A stretch of 64,000 bases of DNA from CAZYVU01 sp964651435 (GCA_964651435.1 CAZYVU010000005.1:1-64000), one strand, 5' to 3'; shown: positions 32,455-42,372, numbered from the stretch's first letter. A program made the numbers and translations. Notes: generated by a model from the sequence alone, not told the origin.

Positions 32455-33468
32455 ATGTTGAACCTTCAGGTATTGCAGGAAAGAGTGGACGCCGAGCTAT
32501 CTTCGATAACGGACCTTGACGGGGTGAACCGGGTGAGGACGGCCCTGCTGGGGAGGAAGGGGGTTTTTGCCGAATTCCTCGACAGGATGAAGCAGTTGCC
32601 CCCGGAAGAGCGAAAGACCTTTGGTCGGGAGATCAACGGGATCAAAGCCCGGGTTGAAGGTGCCCTTGGGGAATTGAAGGGCCGTTATGAAGAAGAGGAA
32701 AAGGAGCGTCGGGAGAGACTCTCGTCGATCGACATTACGATTCCCGGCAAGGTGCCCGTCGTAGGGAGGCTTCATCCCGTTACGCAGACCCTCCAGGACA
32801 TGATCAGGATCTTTGTGTCTCTCGGGTTCTCCGTTGCCGAGGGCCCCGACATAGAATCGGATTACTACAATTTCGAGGCCCTGAACATCCCCTCCGATCA
32901 TCCGGCCAGGGATATGCAGGACACATTTTACGTAAAGAGAGGTATCGTACTCCGGACCCACACCTCTCCGGTGCAGATACGGGTGATGGAGTCCCAGTTT
33001 CCTCCGGTGAGGATCATTGCCCCGGGGAATGTCTACCGTTGCGACAACGACGTTTCTCACACCCCCATGTTCCATCAGGTGGAGGGGCTTATGGTAGACC
33101 GGGGTGTCCGTTTTTCTGACCTGAAGGGCATATTGAGCGCCTTTGCCCAGGATATGTTTGGTGTTGGCACGAAGCTTCGGTTCAGACCCAGCTACTTTCC
33201 CTTCACCGAGCCTTCGGCGGAGGTTGATATAGGATGCGTGATCTGCGGTGGTGAGGGGTGTAGGGTCTGCAAGAATACGGGCTGGATCGAGATTCTGGGG
33301 TCCGGCATGGTGCATCCGCAGGTGCTCCGCATAGTTGGGTATGATCCCGAAACGGTAAGCGGTTTCGCCTTCGGCATGGGCGTCGAAAGAATCGCCATGC
33401 TGAGATACGGCATTGATGATATTCGTCAGTTTTATTATAACGACATGAGATTTCTCTCTCAGTTCTGA
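32455..33468 (+). CDS. pheS: Phenylalanyl-tRNA synthetase alpha subunit
   Basis: This 337-residue class II catalytic subunit has an N-terminal coiled coil (about 40-90) that binds tRNA. The catalytic core shows HPVTQTLQDMIRIF, DIESDYYNFEALN, RDMQDTFYV, RTHTSPVQIRVME, FHQVEG and FAFGMGVERIAMLRYGI. Its start is five bases after the rplT stop. It works as an alpha2-beta2 tetramer with PheT, encoded next. Confidence 0.96.
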   Translation: MLNLQVLQERVDAELSSITDLDGVNRVRTALLGRKGVFAEFLDRMKQLPPEERKTFGREINGIKARVEGALGELKGRYEEEEKERRERLSSIDITIPGKVPVVGRLHPVTQTLQDMIRIFVSLGFSVAEGPDIESDYYNFEALNIPSDHPARDMQDTFYVKRGIVLRTHTSPVQIRVMESQFPPVRIIAPGNVYRCDNDVSHTPMFHQVEGLMVDRGVRFSDLKGILSAFAQDMFGVGTKLRFRPSYFPFTEPSAEVDIGCVICGGEGCRVCKNTGWIEILGSGMVHPQVLRIVGYDPETVSGFAFGMGVERIAMLRYGIDDIRQFYYNDMRFLSQF

Positions 33469-33478
33469 GGTTCTGCCC

Positions 33479-35860
33479 GTGAAAGTCCCCTATGAATGGC
33501 TAAAAGAGTTTATTCGCACCGAGATGGACCCTTGGGAACTTGGCCACCGGCTGACCATGAGGGGCCTCGAGGTGGAGGCCATAGAAGAGGTGCGGCCATC
33601 CTTTAAGGGCGTCGTTGTGGGGCAGGTCCTGGAGGCGGCGGCTTTACCTCAGTCGTCGAAACTCGTCCTCTGTAAGGTCGACGTGGGCCGGCAGACGCTC
33701 TCAATCGTCTGCGGTGCGCCGAACGTGATGGCGGGCCGCAAGGTGGCCGTGGCCCCTATCGGCGCTGTTCTCTCCGACGGCCTTGTCATCGACGCGCGGC
33801 AGATCAGAGGAGTAAGCTCCCAGGGCATGCTGTGCTCGGAGCGTGAGTTGGGTTTGTCAGACGATCACAGCGGCATCTTTTTGGTCCCCCATGCCTGGCG
33901 GGTAGGGGAAGAAATAGAGAGGCTGCCTGACATATGTGACGTTGTCTTTGATATCAATGTGCCTCCGAACCGGGGCGACCTTCTTTCAGTCTATGGCATA
34001 GCGAGAGAAGTGGGTAGCGTCGTCAATGAGAAGCTTCTCTTTCCCCGGCAAAAGGCCGAGGAGAATGTGACCGGTGAGGTTGCCGAATATGTAGCGCTCG
34101 ATATTCTCGACAGACAGGGTTGTCCGCGTTATGTGTTGAAAATGGTGCGAAATGTTTCCGCCGTGCCGTCACCTTTCTGGATGCGCCGTAGAATAGCGAA
34201 GTGCGGAATGAGACCAATCAACGCGATTGTCGACGTGACGAACTACATTATGTTGGAATTGGGGCAGCCCCTGCATGCCTTTGACTATGCTCTTTTGACG
34301 GGACAGCGCATAGAGGTGAAGGTGGCCGAAAGAGAGACGACCTTCAGGAGCCTCGACGGTGTGGATAGAAGGCTCGACGCCGGAGACCTCCTGATTTGCG
34401 ACGGGTCCGGTCCCGTAGCCATTGCAGGCATCATGGGCGGCGAGAACAGCGAAATCAGAGAGACCACAAAAGACGTGGCCCTGGAGAGTGCCTTCTTCAA
34501 TCCGTACTATATTCGAAGGACGGCGAGGCGCCTGGGCATCAAGTCCGAGGCTTCCCTCAGGTTCGAGAAGGGCATAGACATCAGCACGACGGGCCTTGCA
34601 GCCGAAAGGGCTGTTGAGCTTATCGCAAGTCTCACCGGGGGCACCCTGGTAGGCGGCAAGCGGGAAGTGAGCGAGCCCACCGTTCGCAAGACCATTCACG
34701 TGGATTTCGGCAGGGTAAACGATTTGTTGGGTATCACCATAGAGCCCTCCATTGTGACGCGTGCCCTTAAGTCTGTCGACATAGAGGTTGCCAACCGGGA
34801 TGAGAGGGGTGCCCTGATCGCCGTTCCGCACTTCCGCCATGACCTTCAGGAATCGGCCGACATCGTCGAGGAGATTGCCCGGATATTCGGTTACGACTAT
34901 ATACCGGCCACGATGCCGGCAGTGAGTTTGCAGGCCCAGAAAAGGGACAGAAGAGAGGTGCTTCTGACCGCGGTGCGGCACTACCTCACGGGAGCCGGGT
35001 TTTTTGAGGCTATAGACTTTTCCTTCTTTGGGAGCAAGGACGTTGAGAACTTCATGATTCCCGAGGGAGACAGGCGGTCAAGCATCGTAAGGATACTGAA
35101 CCCCATCTCCAAAGAGTACGAGTGCATGAGAACCCTCATCGCTCCGGGGCTGCTGAAGGACATAGCATATAACCTGAATAGAGGCGAAAGGAATGTCCGG
35201 TTCTTCTCGTTGGGGAAGACCTTTTCCGAGACACGAGACGGCCTGCCGGTGGAGCAGTTTTCTCTTTGCCTTGCCATGACCGGAAAGGAAAGGGAGTATT
35301 TCTGGCGGGAGGCTACCCGTGAGTTCGATTTCTTTGATCTCAAGGGTGTCGTTGAAGGCCTGGCCGGGGTTGCCCGCCTATCGATGACTGTCGACGGGAG
35401 TGCAGAACCTTTTCTGAAAAAGGGAAAGGCTGCCGATGTATTTCTGGCCGGCGAGAAAGCGGGCTGGATGGGCGAGATGAGCGATAGCGTTCTTAAGGCC
35501 TACGAAATTGAGCAGCCCGTCTATTGCGCTGAACTCCAGTTTGATATCTTAGTCAGAAAAGGCGATCCGGAGGCAACGTACAGACCCATCTCGAGGTATC
35601 CTCAGGTGGTGAGGGATTTTTCGTTCTACGTCAGCGAGACCGTCCCCATAGCATCCTTGACGGGAATAATAGAGAAAGTGTCCCCGCTCGTCGCTTCCGT
35701 CGATGTCTTCGATATCTTTACGAAAGGCCGAAGGAGTGCGGCCCTGCGGGTTGTGTTCCAGTCCTACGAAGACACGTTGAGGGACGAGGAAGTCAACGAG
35801 CTGCAGGAGAGAATAATACAGGAGCTTACCGGTGTGGATGGTGTCACACTGAGAGTGTAA
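33479..35860 (+). CDS. pheT: Phenylalanyl-tRNA synthetase beta subunit
   Basis: This 793-residue subunit completes the synthetase and edits Tyr-tRNA-Phe. It begins MKVPYEWLKEF at a GTG (33479). The EMAP/tRNA-binding domain spans about residues 40-150 (KLVLCKVDVG, GAPNVMAGRKVAVAP). The B3/B4 editing domain has FDINVPPNRGDLLSVYGIAREV and the C-terminal ferredoxin-fold anticodon-binding domain has SRYPQVVRDFSFYV. Length is normal (E. coli 795). It is ten bases after pheS. Confidence 0.96.
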   Translation: MKVPYEWLKEFIRTEMDPWELGHRLTMRGLEVEAIEEVRPSFKGVVVGQVLEAAALPQSSKLVLCKVDVGRQTLSIVCGAPNVMAGRKVAVAPIGAVLSDGLVIDARQIRGVSSQGMLCSERELGLSDDHSGIFLVPHAWRVGEEIERLPDICDVVFDINVPPNRGDLLSVYGIAREVGSVVNEKLLFPRQKAEENVTGEVAEYVALDILDRQGCPRYVLKMVRNVSAVPSPFWMRRRIAKCGMRPINAIVDVTNYIMLELGQPLHAFDYALLTGQRIEVKVAERETTFRSLDGVDRRLDAGDLLICDGSGPVAIAGIMGGENSEIRETTKDVALESAFFNPYYIRRTARRLGIKSEASLRFEKGIDISTTGLAAERAVELIASLTGGTLVGGKREVSEPTVRKTIHVDFGRVNDLLGITIEPSIVTRALKSVDIEVANRDERGALIAVPHFRHDLQESADIVEEIARIFGYDYIPATMPAVSLQAQKRDRREVLLTAVRHYLTGAGFFEAIDFSFFGSKDVENFMIPEGDRRSSIVRILNPISKEYECMRTLIAPGLLKDIAYNLNRGERNVRFFSLGKTFSETRDGLPVEQFSLCLAMTGKEREYFWREATREFDFFDLKGVVEGLAGVARLSMTVDGSAEPFLKKGKAADVFLAGEKAGWMGEMSDSVLKAYEIEQPVYCAELQFDILVRKGDPEATYRPISRYPQVVRDFSFYVSETVPIASLTGIIEKVSPLVASVDVFDIFTKGRRSAALRVVFQSYEDTLRDEEVNELQERIIQELTGVDGVTLRV

Positions 35861-35875
35861 GGAGGTAAGAAGACT

Positions 35876-36157
35876 ATGACAAAAATGGACATAGTGAGCA
35901 GTCTTTACGAGCGGCTTGGTTTCTCGAAAAGAGAGTGTGCCCACATCGTCGATACATTTTTCGAGATAATTAAGCAGACCCTTGAAAAGGGTGAAAACGT
36001 AAAGATATCGGGTTTCGGTAACTTCATTGTCAAGCAGAAGAAGGCTCGCAGGGGCAGAAACCCGCAGACGGGGGCGGAGATCGAGATCGCCCAGAGGCGG
36101 GTTCTCAATTTCAGGATAAGCCAAGTCTTAAAGGATGCGATCAACATAAAAGATTAG
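35876..36157 (+). CDS. ihfA: Integration host factor alpha subunit
   Basis: This 93-residue DNA-bending protein of the HU/IHF family starts MTKMDIVSSLYERLGFS and contains the family signature VKISGFGNFIVKQKKARRGRNPQTG. The proline of the DNA-intercalating arm (RNPQTG) is present. Position just after pheT, as in enterobacteria, marks it as the alpha subunit rather than HU. Confidence 0.92.
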   Translation: MTKMDIVSSLYERLGFSKRECAHIVDTFFEIIKQTLEKGENVKISGFGNFIVKQKKARRGRNPQTGAEIEIAQRRVLNFRISQVLKDAINIKD

Positions 36158-36160
36158 GCC

Positions 36161-36478
36161 ATGGGCGAAAATATCCCGGAGCGGATGTTCTACCGCATTA
36201 AGGAGGTGTGCGACATCACGGGACTCAAACCGTACATCCTTCGGTACTGGGAACAGGAGTTCAAGGATATCAGGCCGAACAAAAGCTCGACCGGTCAACG
36301 TCTTTACAGGAGAAAGGATCTCGACACCATTTTTGTCATAAAGAAGCTTCTCTATGAAAAACGTTACACGATAGACGGTGCCAGGAAATACCTCATGAAC
36401 CAGAAGCGGTTTCTTAGTGAAATTCGGCAGGAACTCGTAGAAATTGTAGATATCATCGAAAGAGGAGAGAAGACGTGA
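36161..36478 (+). CDS. MerR family regulator
   Basis: This 105-residue protein has the MerR-type winged helix: YRIKEVCDITGLKPYILRYWEQEF then RPNKSSTGQRLYRRKDLDTI. It is short and has no cysteine cluster or ligand domain, as in the small MerR proteins that follow ihfA in many proteobacteria. Target genes are unknown. It begins three bases after ihfA and overlaps the next gene by four bases. Confidence 0.88.
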   Translation: MGENIPERMFYRIKEVCDITGLKPYILRYWEQEFKDIRPNKSSTGQRLYRRKDLDTIFVIKKLLYEKRYTIDGARKYLMNQKRFLSEIRQELVEIVDIIERGEKT

Positions 36479-37089
36479 GGAAATTATTGCTTGTTTTTGT
36501 GGCGTTGACCTTCGTGGGCTGCGCGGCAGGCCCGGTGTATGTTGCCAAGAACGAGATGGAGGGGATTAAAACGACCTACGATGACCCGGCGCTGAGCGCT
36601 GCCTACGGGCAACACAGGGGGCTGCTCAATGATCTCTACGGCCGTTTTACGCGCAACAAGATCAGCATCTATCCGCAGGGCTTAGGGGTTACAAACCTGA
36701 AGGATCAAAAAGGGAAAAACCATGTGTATCTCTTGACTTCAATCCGTCCGCCCGAGCTCTGTTTCGACCAGGTGCAATCGAAGCCCGAGGAACGTTTCTC
36801 CCAGGTGATCGGCACAAGCTACGAGAAGTACCTGACGTACTTCAACAGGGATGACCTCAAGAGCAATGACCTTGAAGGCCTTGCCTTCGGGATTTACTGG
36901 CCCGTGCGGGATTTCTCACAGTGCGACCAGTATGGCGGATACATTGAGTATTCCATTGTCTATCTGAGCAAGGATGATTTCTTCGATATCAAGGATGGTG
37001 CCAAGACCTTTCTCGAAGTGGCCGAAACGGCGGAGATTATGGCCAGCTTCGAGCAGAAGCCCGCGCACAGCATAAGGCCCGTTTTCTAG
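36475..37089 (+). CDS. Putative lipoprotein
   Basis: This 204-residue protein begins MRKLLLVFVALTFVGC, a lipoprotein signal with the lipobox ending at Cys16. The mature part is a mixed alpha/beta domain with no family I recognise; features include YGQHRGLLNDLYGRF and YWPVRDFSQCDQYGGYIEYSIVYL. The GTG start overlaps the MerR stop (GTGA), so the two are translationally coupled. A terminator follows 33 bases later, making this the last gene of the thrS operon. Confidence 0.7.
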   Translation: MRKLLLVFVALTFVGCAAGPVYVAKNEMEGIKTTYDDPALSAAYGQHRGLLNDLYGRFTRNKISIYPQGLGVTNLKDQKGKNHVYLLTSIRPPELCFDQVQSKPEERFSQVIGTSYEKYLTYFNRDDLKSNDLEGLAFGIYWPVRDFSQCDQYGGYIEYSIVYLSKDDFFDIKDGAKTFLEVAETAEIMASFEQKPAHSIRPVF

Positions 37090-37121
37090 AGGCGCCTTCA
37101 GGCGTCGAACCGCAAACAGCA

Positions 37122-37158
37122 GGAGCCCTTTGGCCGAGGCCGGGGGCTCTTTTGTTTT
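37122..37158 (+). terminator. Rho-independent terminator of the thrS operon
   Basis: GAGCCC (37123-37128) pairs with GGGCTC (37144-37149), with further GGCC pairing inside the loop, and TTTTGTTTT follows. It ends the plus-strand run that starts at 29467. Confidence 0.65.
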
Positions 37159-37220
37159 GCCCCGGCCGGCCTTCGATGCAAAAGGATCTTGTCCTCACAA
37201 AAAAGGATGGGAATCCTCTG

Positions 37221-38021
37221 TCATATCGCAATCCCCCCGTCCTTTCCGAAGTTGAGGTCCGGAAAGGGGGCGGGCGTGAAGGAGAGGAGGAAGATAAGGA
37301 GCATGGCGAGGGCCAGAAGCTTTCGCCGCCCATCGAGCGGGGTCTCGACGTCCAGCGGCTCAGGGTGGCGCATGCCGAAAATAATGAGAAGCACAACGAG
37401 GGCCAGCCAACCCGGGTTGTAGAATATGGCAAGCACAGCCATGACGAGGACCACCGTCCCGTAGATCCAGAGGCTCTTTTTCCCGAAAACGGCGTACACG
37501 ACGTGCCCCCCGTCGAGTTGCCCGACAGGCAGGAGATTGAGGGCCGTCACGAAGAGGCCCACCCATCCCGCGTAGCCGACAGGATGAAGGACTACGTCAT
37601 GACCGGCGGGAATCTCGCCGATGAGGAGTCGTTGGAGGATTTGAAAAAGCAGGGGGTCTCCAAGCTGAATGAACGACACGTCCCCGCTAATCCGCTCTAC
37701 ACTGGAAAACAGGACACCAAAAAAGACGAAGGGGAGGGAAACGAGAAATCCGGCTAAAGGACCGGCGATTCCGATGTCGAAGAGTGCCCGTTTGTCGGCG
37801 ATGACCCCTTTCATGCGGATAATGGCACCAAAGGTTCCGAACGGGGAGAGAGGAAAGGGTATAAAATAGGGCAGGGTGGCGGAAATACCGTAATTCCTGC
37901 TCGCAACGTAGTGTCCCATTTCGTGGGCCAGAAGAATAGACATGATGGAGAGACAGTAGGCGGCACCACCGACAAGATACGTCGATCCCACCGTCAGTAC
38001 GAACAGGATGACTTGAACCAT
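37221..38021 (-). CDS. Site-2 protease (M50) family membrane metalloprotease
   Basis: This 266-residue membrane protein has about six hydrophobic segments. The zinc motif HEMGH is at residues 33-37 and the second motif LPVGQLDGGH supplies the third ligand. This is the layout of compact intramembrane proteases without a PDZ domain. The substrate is unknown; such enzymes release membrane-bound regulators. It starts one base after the polymerase delta gene stops, so the two are probably cotranscribed. Confidence 0.85.
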   Translation of the reverse strand: MVQVILFVLTVGSTYLVGGAAYCLSIMSILLAHEMGHYVASRNYGISATLPYFIPFPLSPFGTFGAIIRMKGVIADKRALFDIGIAGPLAGFLVSLPFVFFGVLFSSVERISGDVSFIQLGDPLLFQILQRLLIGEIPAGHDVVLHPVGYAGWVGLFVTALNLLPVGQLDGGHVVYAVFGKKSLWIYGTVVLVMAVLAIFYNPGWLALVVLLIIFGMRHPEPLDVETPLDGRRKLLALAMLLIFLLSFTPAPFPDLNFGKDGGIAI

Positions 38022-38981
38022 CTATCCCTTAAAGAGCGCCTGTTCGAGGTGTGCCAGTTCGAACTTGGTTCCTGACTTCAACCTCCTATCGAAGAGCGCA
38101 AGCCTGTGAAAGAGTGCCATAAGCGCCGGAGCCGACATCTTCCGGCTTGTCTGCGTCAGCTTAAAGGCATAATAGGGCTTCTGGTATGGAAGGTAATGTT
38201 TCTTTTCCGACGATTTGGAGGCAAGGGAGGTCTTCCATTTTGCGAAGGTCTTTTGGAACAGCGGGTAATCAGGCCTCGGCCCCAGGAGTCCTTCCATGTC
38301 CTTTCCCTGGAGGAGAAGCCTGGCCTGCCTTAGGAGGAACGCGTGTATCCAAAGAAGAGGTGTGCCTTGGAGGACTAACCCCTCGAAGGCCTCCACCACC
38401 CTCCTCCTGTTCTCTTCCGCCAAGGCATCGAAGAGCCCCAGAAAAGTCTCATCATGCCTGCTCTCCGTGAGGAGCTTCACGTCCTTTGATTCTATCCGTT
38501 TCCTTTCACCGACATAATTGATGATCTTCATCAGCTCGGCGTCAAGAAACGACTCATCCCTTAGGGAGGCGGACAGGGCCGCAAAAGCCTTGTCCGTCAT
38601 GACCTTGTTGTATTTCTTCAGTGTCGTCAACGCCCTGGCCCCGAGTCTCTTTGCCCGCTCCTTTTCCATCGTCACCACCTTGGCCTTGAACGGGGGCGGT
38701 TGGGGCGGGTCCCCGGTGTAGTAGATGAACAGGGGAATCTGTTCGGCCAGGGCCATGATGCTTGCCCTCGTGGCGTCCAAGGTATCTTGCTGGGGATCGA
38801 TAAGAACGACAACGGAGTTCGGCGGAATAAAGAGGGACGACGCCAGGTCGACGACAAGGGCCCTCGCGTCTTTGTCGTGGGCCGTAGAAATCACCGGATG
38901 GTCCACTGCCTCGGAGGACAAGGCGTAGACATCTTCGGCCACGTTGTCCGGGTTCCCTCTGACGACGGTGATCTGGGCCAT
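38022..38981 (-). CDS. holA: DNA polymerase III delta subunit
   Basis: This 319-residue protein resembles HolA, the clamp-loader subunit that opens the beta sliding clamp. The N-terminal AAA-like part has the alternating hydrophobic strands VVVLIDPQQD and IPLFIYYTG. The central helices and the C-terminal collar (KLLTESRHDETFLGLFDALAEEN, LLWIHAFLLRQARLLLQGKDM) follow the family pattern. HolA proteins vary widely, so this is based on domain layout and length more than on motifs. Confidence 0.72.
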   Translation of the reverse strand: MAQITVVRGNPDNVAEDVYALSSEAVDHPVISTAHDKDARALVVDLASSLFIPPNSVVVLIDPQQDTLDATRASIMALAEQIPLFIYYTGDPPQPPPFKAKVVTMEKERAKRLGARALTTLKKYNKVMTDKAFAALSASLRDESFLDAELMKIINYVGERKRIESKDVKLLTESRHDETFLGLFDALAEENRRRVVEAFEGLVLQGTPLLWIHAFLLRQARLLLQGKDMEGLLGPRPDYPLFQKTFAKWKTSLASKSSEKKHYLPYQKPYYAFKLTQTSRKMSAPALMALFHRLALFDRRLKSGTKFELAHLEQALFKG

Positions 38982-39041
38982 GAGGCTCTTAGATTACTAT
39001 ACGATGGCCCGCTTTTGCAATCGCGGGGCGGCTGCCGGGCT

Positions 39042-39467
39042 TCAATCCTCCGGAAGCGGTAACCTGCCGGTCTTGAGGTAGTGAAAGTAGTCCTCGATGA
39101 TCTTGCCGTGATCGAAGACAATGGGGGACGGAAGCTTGTTCCCGCCGAAGACCATGGCGTTTTTTGCGTCATCCCGGCCTTGCAGGGTGCCTTTGCCGTC
39201 GGCAACAAAGACGACCGAGACGGTGTGAAACCTGGGGTCTCTGCTCGGCTTTGAGTAGGCGTGAAACTGCTCCACAAGGCGGACGCGAAGGGCTGTCTCC
39301 TCCTCGGCCTCCCTCCGTGCGGCATCCTCAAGGGATTCCCCGACGTCCACGAAGCCTCCCGGCAGCGCCCAGCCGAGGGGAGGGTTCTTCCGTTCGATGA
39401 GAACGATCCCATCGTTGTAGCGGATGATGATGTCGACGGTCAGCAATGGCGTTTTTGGTATCGGCAC
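39042..39467 (-). CDS. NUDIX hydrolase
   Basis: This 141-residue pyrophosphohydrolase has the Nudix box from residue 37 to 60: GGFVDVGE, then REAEEE, giving the G-x5-E-x7-RE-x2-EE pattern. The surrounding WALPGGFVDVGESL resembles the ADP-ribose pyrophosphatase subgroup. The actual substrate is not defined. It is 60 bases upstream of holA on the same strand. Confidence 0.88.
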   Translation of the reverse strand: MPIPKTPLLTVDIIIRYNDGIVLIERKNPPLGWALPGGFVDVGESLEDAARREAEEETALRVRLVEQFHAYSKPSRDPRFHTVSVVFVADGKGTLQGRDDAKNAMVFGGNKLPSPIVFDHGKIIEDYFHYLKTGRLPLPED

Positions 39468-39524
39468 GGCCCGTGAAGTCCCTGTTTACAAGTATATACC
39501 ATTCATGCTAAGGATAGTGCAACG

Positions 39525-40262
39525 GTGAAACCTGACCTTATCATAGACAGCCATTCCCATTGGGGGCCATCCATCACCCTCGGCACAGGGGTATCAACTG
39601 CAGAGCTTCTCGGGCAGCTCGAGGAGTCGAGGATCGACTATGTGGCCGTTATTCCGTTTCCGTCAACGGCCATAGCCGACAACAGGGTAAATGCGGAGAT
39701 CCTGGCCGAGGCCGGGAAGGTTCGCGCTTTCATTCCTTATCACTATATCCGAGAGAACTACGAGAGCGACGGTTTTGATCCCATTCCGCTACAGTACGTT
39801 GGAGGAAAATGGCACTGGATGCGGGGCGTTCAAGACTCGGCATCGAACTACCGGGTGCTGGATGATCCTCTGCTGCCGGCCCTGGTGGAGAAAATACGAC
39901 ATACGCAGAAGCCGGTTATCTTCGAGGAAGAGCTCGATTTCACGAGACGATTTGTCGGCATGTTCCCTGGGCTTCCCCTCATCATACCGCACCTGGGTCT
40001 GCTGGGCGGGTATCCGCTCGACTTCCTCAAAGCCTTCAAGAAGGATGAATCGGTACGGTTTGACACGGCCTTGGGAGGCAGGGACACGATCTATGAGTTC
40101 ATAAGAACGGTTGGACCCGAGCGGGTGTTGTTCGGCTCTGACGTGCCCTTCGGCTCCATGCAAAGCGAGCTTGCCAAGGTACTTGCCCTTTCCCTTAACG
40201 ACGACGACCGGCACCTTGTCCTGGCCGGCAACTTCATGCGCCTCACCGGCTTTACACCATAG
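39525..40262 (+). CDS. Amidohydrolase-family metal-dependent hydrolase
   Basis: This 245-residue TIM-barrel protein is of the amidohydrolase-2 type. HSHWG (residues 10-14) gives the first metal ligands, IPHLGLLGG the middle histidine and ERVLFGSDVPFGS the active-site aspartate. Such enzymes hydrolyse or decarboxylate small, often aromatic or lactone, substrates. The exact one is unknown. The start is GTG; no strong Shine-Dalgarno is visible. Confidence 0.8.
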   Translation: MKPDLIIDSHSHWGPSITLGTGVSTAELLGQLEESRIDYVAVIPFPSTAIADNRVNAEILAEAGKVRAFIPYHYIRENYESDGFDPIPLQYVGGKWHWMRGVQDSASNYRVLDDPLLPALVEKIRHTQKPVIFEEELDFTRRFVGMFPGLPLIIPHLGLLGGYPLDFLKAFKKDESVRFDTALGGRDTIYEFIRTVGPERVLFGSDVPFGSMQSELAKVLALSLNDDDRHLVLAGNFMRLTGFTP

Positions 40263-40406
40263 AGACCGTCAGTCGTTATTGGCGATACGTTTCTCCGCTT
40301 TCCGTTCTCTCCGAACTACCTACCCATTTCCCAGCTCTTTCCCCATTTCCTTTTCACTCAAAACGCAAACCTCATATCTCAAAACCGCTGTCAAGGTTCC
40401 CATCTC

Positions 40407-42320
40407 CTATTTTCCCGCCTTCTCCGTCCCTTCCACCATAAGCTTGGCCAGTCTCTGCACGAAGGCCGCCGGGTCTTTCGGCTTTGAGCCTTCCAGCACG
40501 AGGGCTTGATCGTAGAGCAGGGCTATATAGTCTTTGAGAATCGGGTGCTCCTTGTCGGCCTGGAAGACGCCGTTCATGGCCCCAAAGAGCGGATGGCCGG
40601 CATTGATTTCAAGAATCCGCTTCTCCTGCTCCACGGTCTGGCCCATAGCCTTCAGCCACTTCTCCATCTGGCTGTCCATGGCGCCTTCCTCGGAGACGAG
40701 GCAGCACGGCGAATCGGTGAGGCGTCCCGACAAGCGGACATCCTTTACGTCGTCCTTGAGGGCGTCTTTAATGAGTTCGATGAGGCCTCCGTATTCCTTG
40801 GCGGCCTTGCCTTTTTCTTCGGCCTGCTTCCTGTCCAGGTCTATCTCGCCCTTCAGTATGGACTTAAAGCGTTTGCCCTTGTATTCAAATCCGCTGAAGA
40901 GAAAATCATCGATTTCATCAAGGAGGAAGAGGACCTCGTAACCCTTCTCCCTGAAGGCCTCAAGATAGGGTGATCCGACGACGTCGTCGACGCTTGTTCC
41001 GGTAATGAAATAGATCTCTGCCTGATCCTCCTTCATGTCGGCAACGTAGTCAGCCAGGCTGCGAAGGTTCTTGCTGTCCGAACGGGTGGAATTGAAGTAG
41101 AGGAGGTCCGCGATGGTTTCGCGCCTCGCAAAATCGAAGTGTATACCCTCCTTCAGTACCCTGCCGAACTGCTCGTGAAAGGAAAGATAGGTCTCAGGCT
41201 CGTTTTTCTTCATCTCCTCCAGCGTCTCAATCACCTTTTTGGTCACGTTGTTTCGGATGATCTCCACCTGCCGGTTGTTCTGGAGCATCTCGCGCGAGAC
41301 ATTGAGGGGGAGGTCGGACGAGTCGACGACGCCCCGGACGAACCGGAGATAGACGGGGATCAGTTGCTCGCAGTGCTCCATGATCTGGACTCGCTTGACG
41401 TAGAGCGTGGGGCCGATCTTGTAATCCTTGTAGAGGATGTTAAACGGGGCCTTGGCGGGGACAAAAAGAAGGGCGGCAAACTCGGAGACACCCTCGGCCT
41501 TAAAGTGGATCACCTTGAGCGGGTCGGTAAAGTCGTGGGAAACGTGCTTGTAGAATTCGTTGTACTCGTCCGTCGATATTTCTGCCTTGTCTTTGAGCCA
41601 AAGGGCTTTTCTCGAATTAAGGGTCTCCTCTTCCTTCACTTTTACGCGTTCGCCTTTCTGCAGCGAGCTTTCCCTTTCCCGCTCCACCTCCATGACGATG
41701 GGGTGCTCAATGAAGTCCGAGTATTTTCTCACGACGGAACGAATCTCCCACTCATCGAGATACTTCTTTTCGTCGTCACGAAGGTGGAGGATGATGTCGG
41801 TCCCCTTGCCCGGCTTTTCAACGTCTTCGATGGTAAAGGAGCCTTCGCCCTCCGACTCCCAGCAAACGCCCTCAGGCTGGGGACAACCCGCCCTCCGGGA
41901 GACGACCGTAATCTTGTCGGCCACCATAAAGGACGAATAGAACCCCACGCCGAACTGGCCGATCAGCTCCGGGTTATCCCGAACCTCCTTCTGCTGAAGG
42001 GCGGCAAGGAAATCCTTTGTTCCCGAGTGGGCGATGGTGCCAAGCGACTCGATGATCTCGGCCCTCGTCATGCCGATACCGTTATCGCTCACCGTTAGCG
42101 TCCCGGCATCCTTGTCGGTGGCGATGCGTATTTTCCAGTCGCCGTCACCCTCCGTCAAGTCCTTGTTTGTCAGAGACTCATACCGCGCACGGTCGATGGC
42201 ATCGGACGCGTTCGATATCAGCTCCCTAAGAAAGACCTCCTTATGGGAATAAAGAGAATGTATCATAAGATCGAGAACCTGCCTTACCTCAGCCTTAAAC
42301 TCCATGGTCTGTCCTGACAT
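40407..42320 (-). CDS. htpG: Hsp90 chaperone HtpG
   Basis: This 637-residue ATP-dependent chaperone has all family signatures: YSHKEVFLRELISNASDA near residue 25, DNGIGMTRAEIIESLGTIA, GQFGVGFYSSFMVAD and the middle-domain RGVVDSSDLPLNVSREMLQ. The C-terminal dimerisation part is complete. AAGGAG precedes the ATG. Length matches E. coli HtpG (624). Confidence 0.97.
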   Translation of the reverse strand: MSGQTMEFKAEVRQVLDLMIHSLYSHKEVFLRELISNASDAIDRARYESLTNKDLTEGDGDWKIRIATDKDAGTLTVSDNGIGMTRAEIIESLGTIAHSGTKDFLAALQQKEVRDNPELIGQFGVGFYSSFMVADKITVVSRRAGCPQPEGVCWESEGEGSFTIEDVEKPGKGTDIILHLRDDEKKYLDEWEIRSVVRKYSDFIEHPIVMEVERERESSLQKGERVKVKEEETLNSRKALWLKDKAEISTDEYNEFYKHVSHDFTDPLKVIHFKAEGVSEFAALLFVPAKAPFNILYKDYKIGPTLYVKRVQIMEHCEQLIPVYLRFVRGVVDSSDLPLNVSREMLQNNRQVEIIRNNVTKKVIETLEEMKKNEPETYLSFHEQFGRVLKEGIHFDFARRETIADLLYFNSTRSDSKNLRSLADYVADMKEDQAEIYFITGTSVDDVVGSPYLEAFREKGYEVLFLLDEIDDFLFSGFEYKGKRFKSILKGEIDLDRKQAEEKGKAAKEYGGLIELIKDALKDDVKDVRLSGRLTDSPCCLVSEEGAMDSQMEKWLKAMGQTVEQEKRILEINAGHPLFGAMNGVFQADKEHPILKDYIALLYDQALVLEGSKPKDPAAFVQRLAKLMVEGTEKAGK

Positions 42321-42372
42321 AGTTGCTTCGCTCCTTAATATTGGTGTAATGATAAAAAAGGCCTACAGGTAA

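Noticed and set aside
37152..37757. A 201-codon plus-strand frame opposite the M50 protease gene.
   Set aside because: Its composition is charged and low in hydrophobic residues with no family pattern, while the minus-strand frame has clear HEMGH and LDG motifs.
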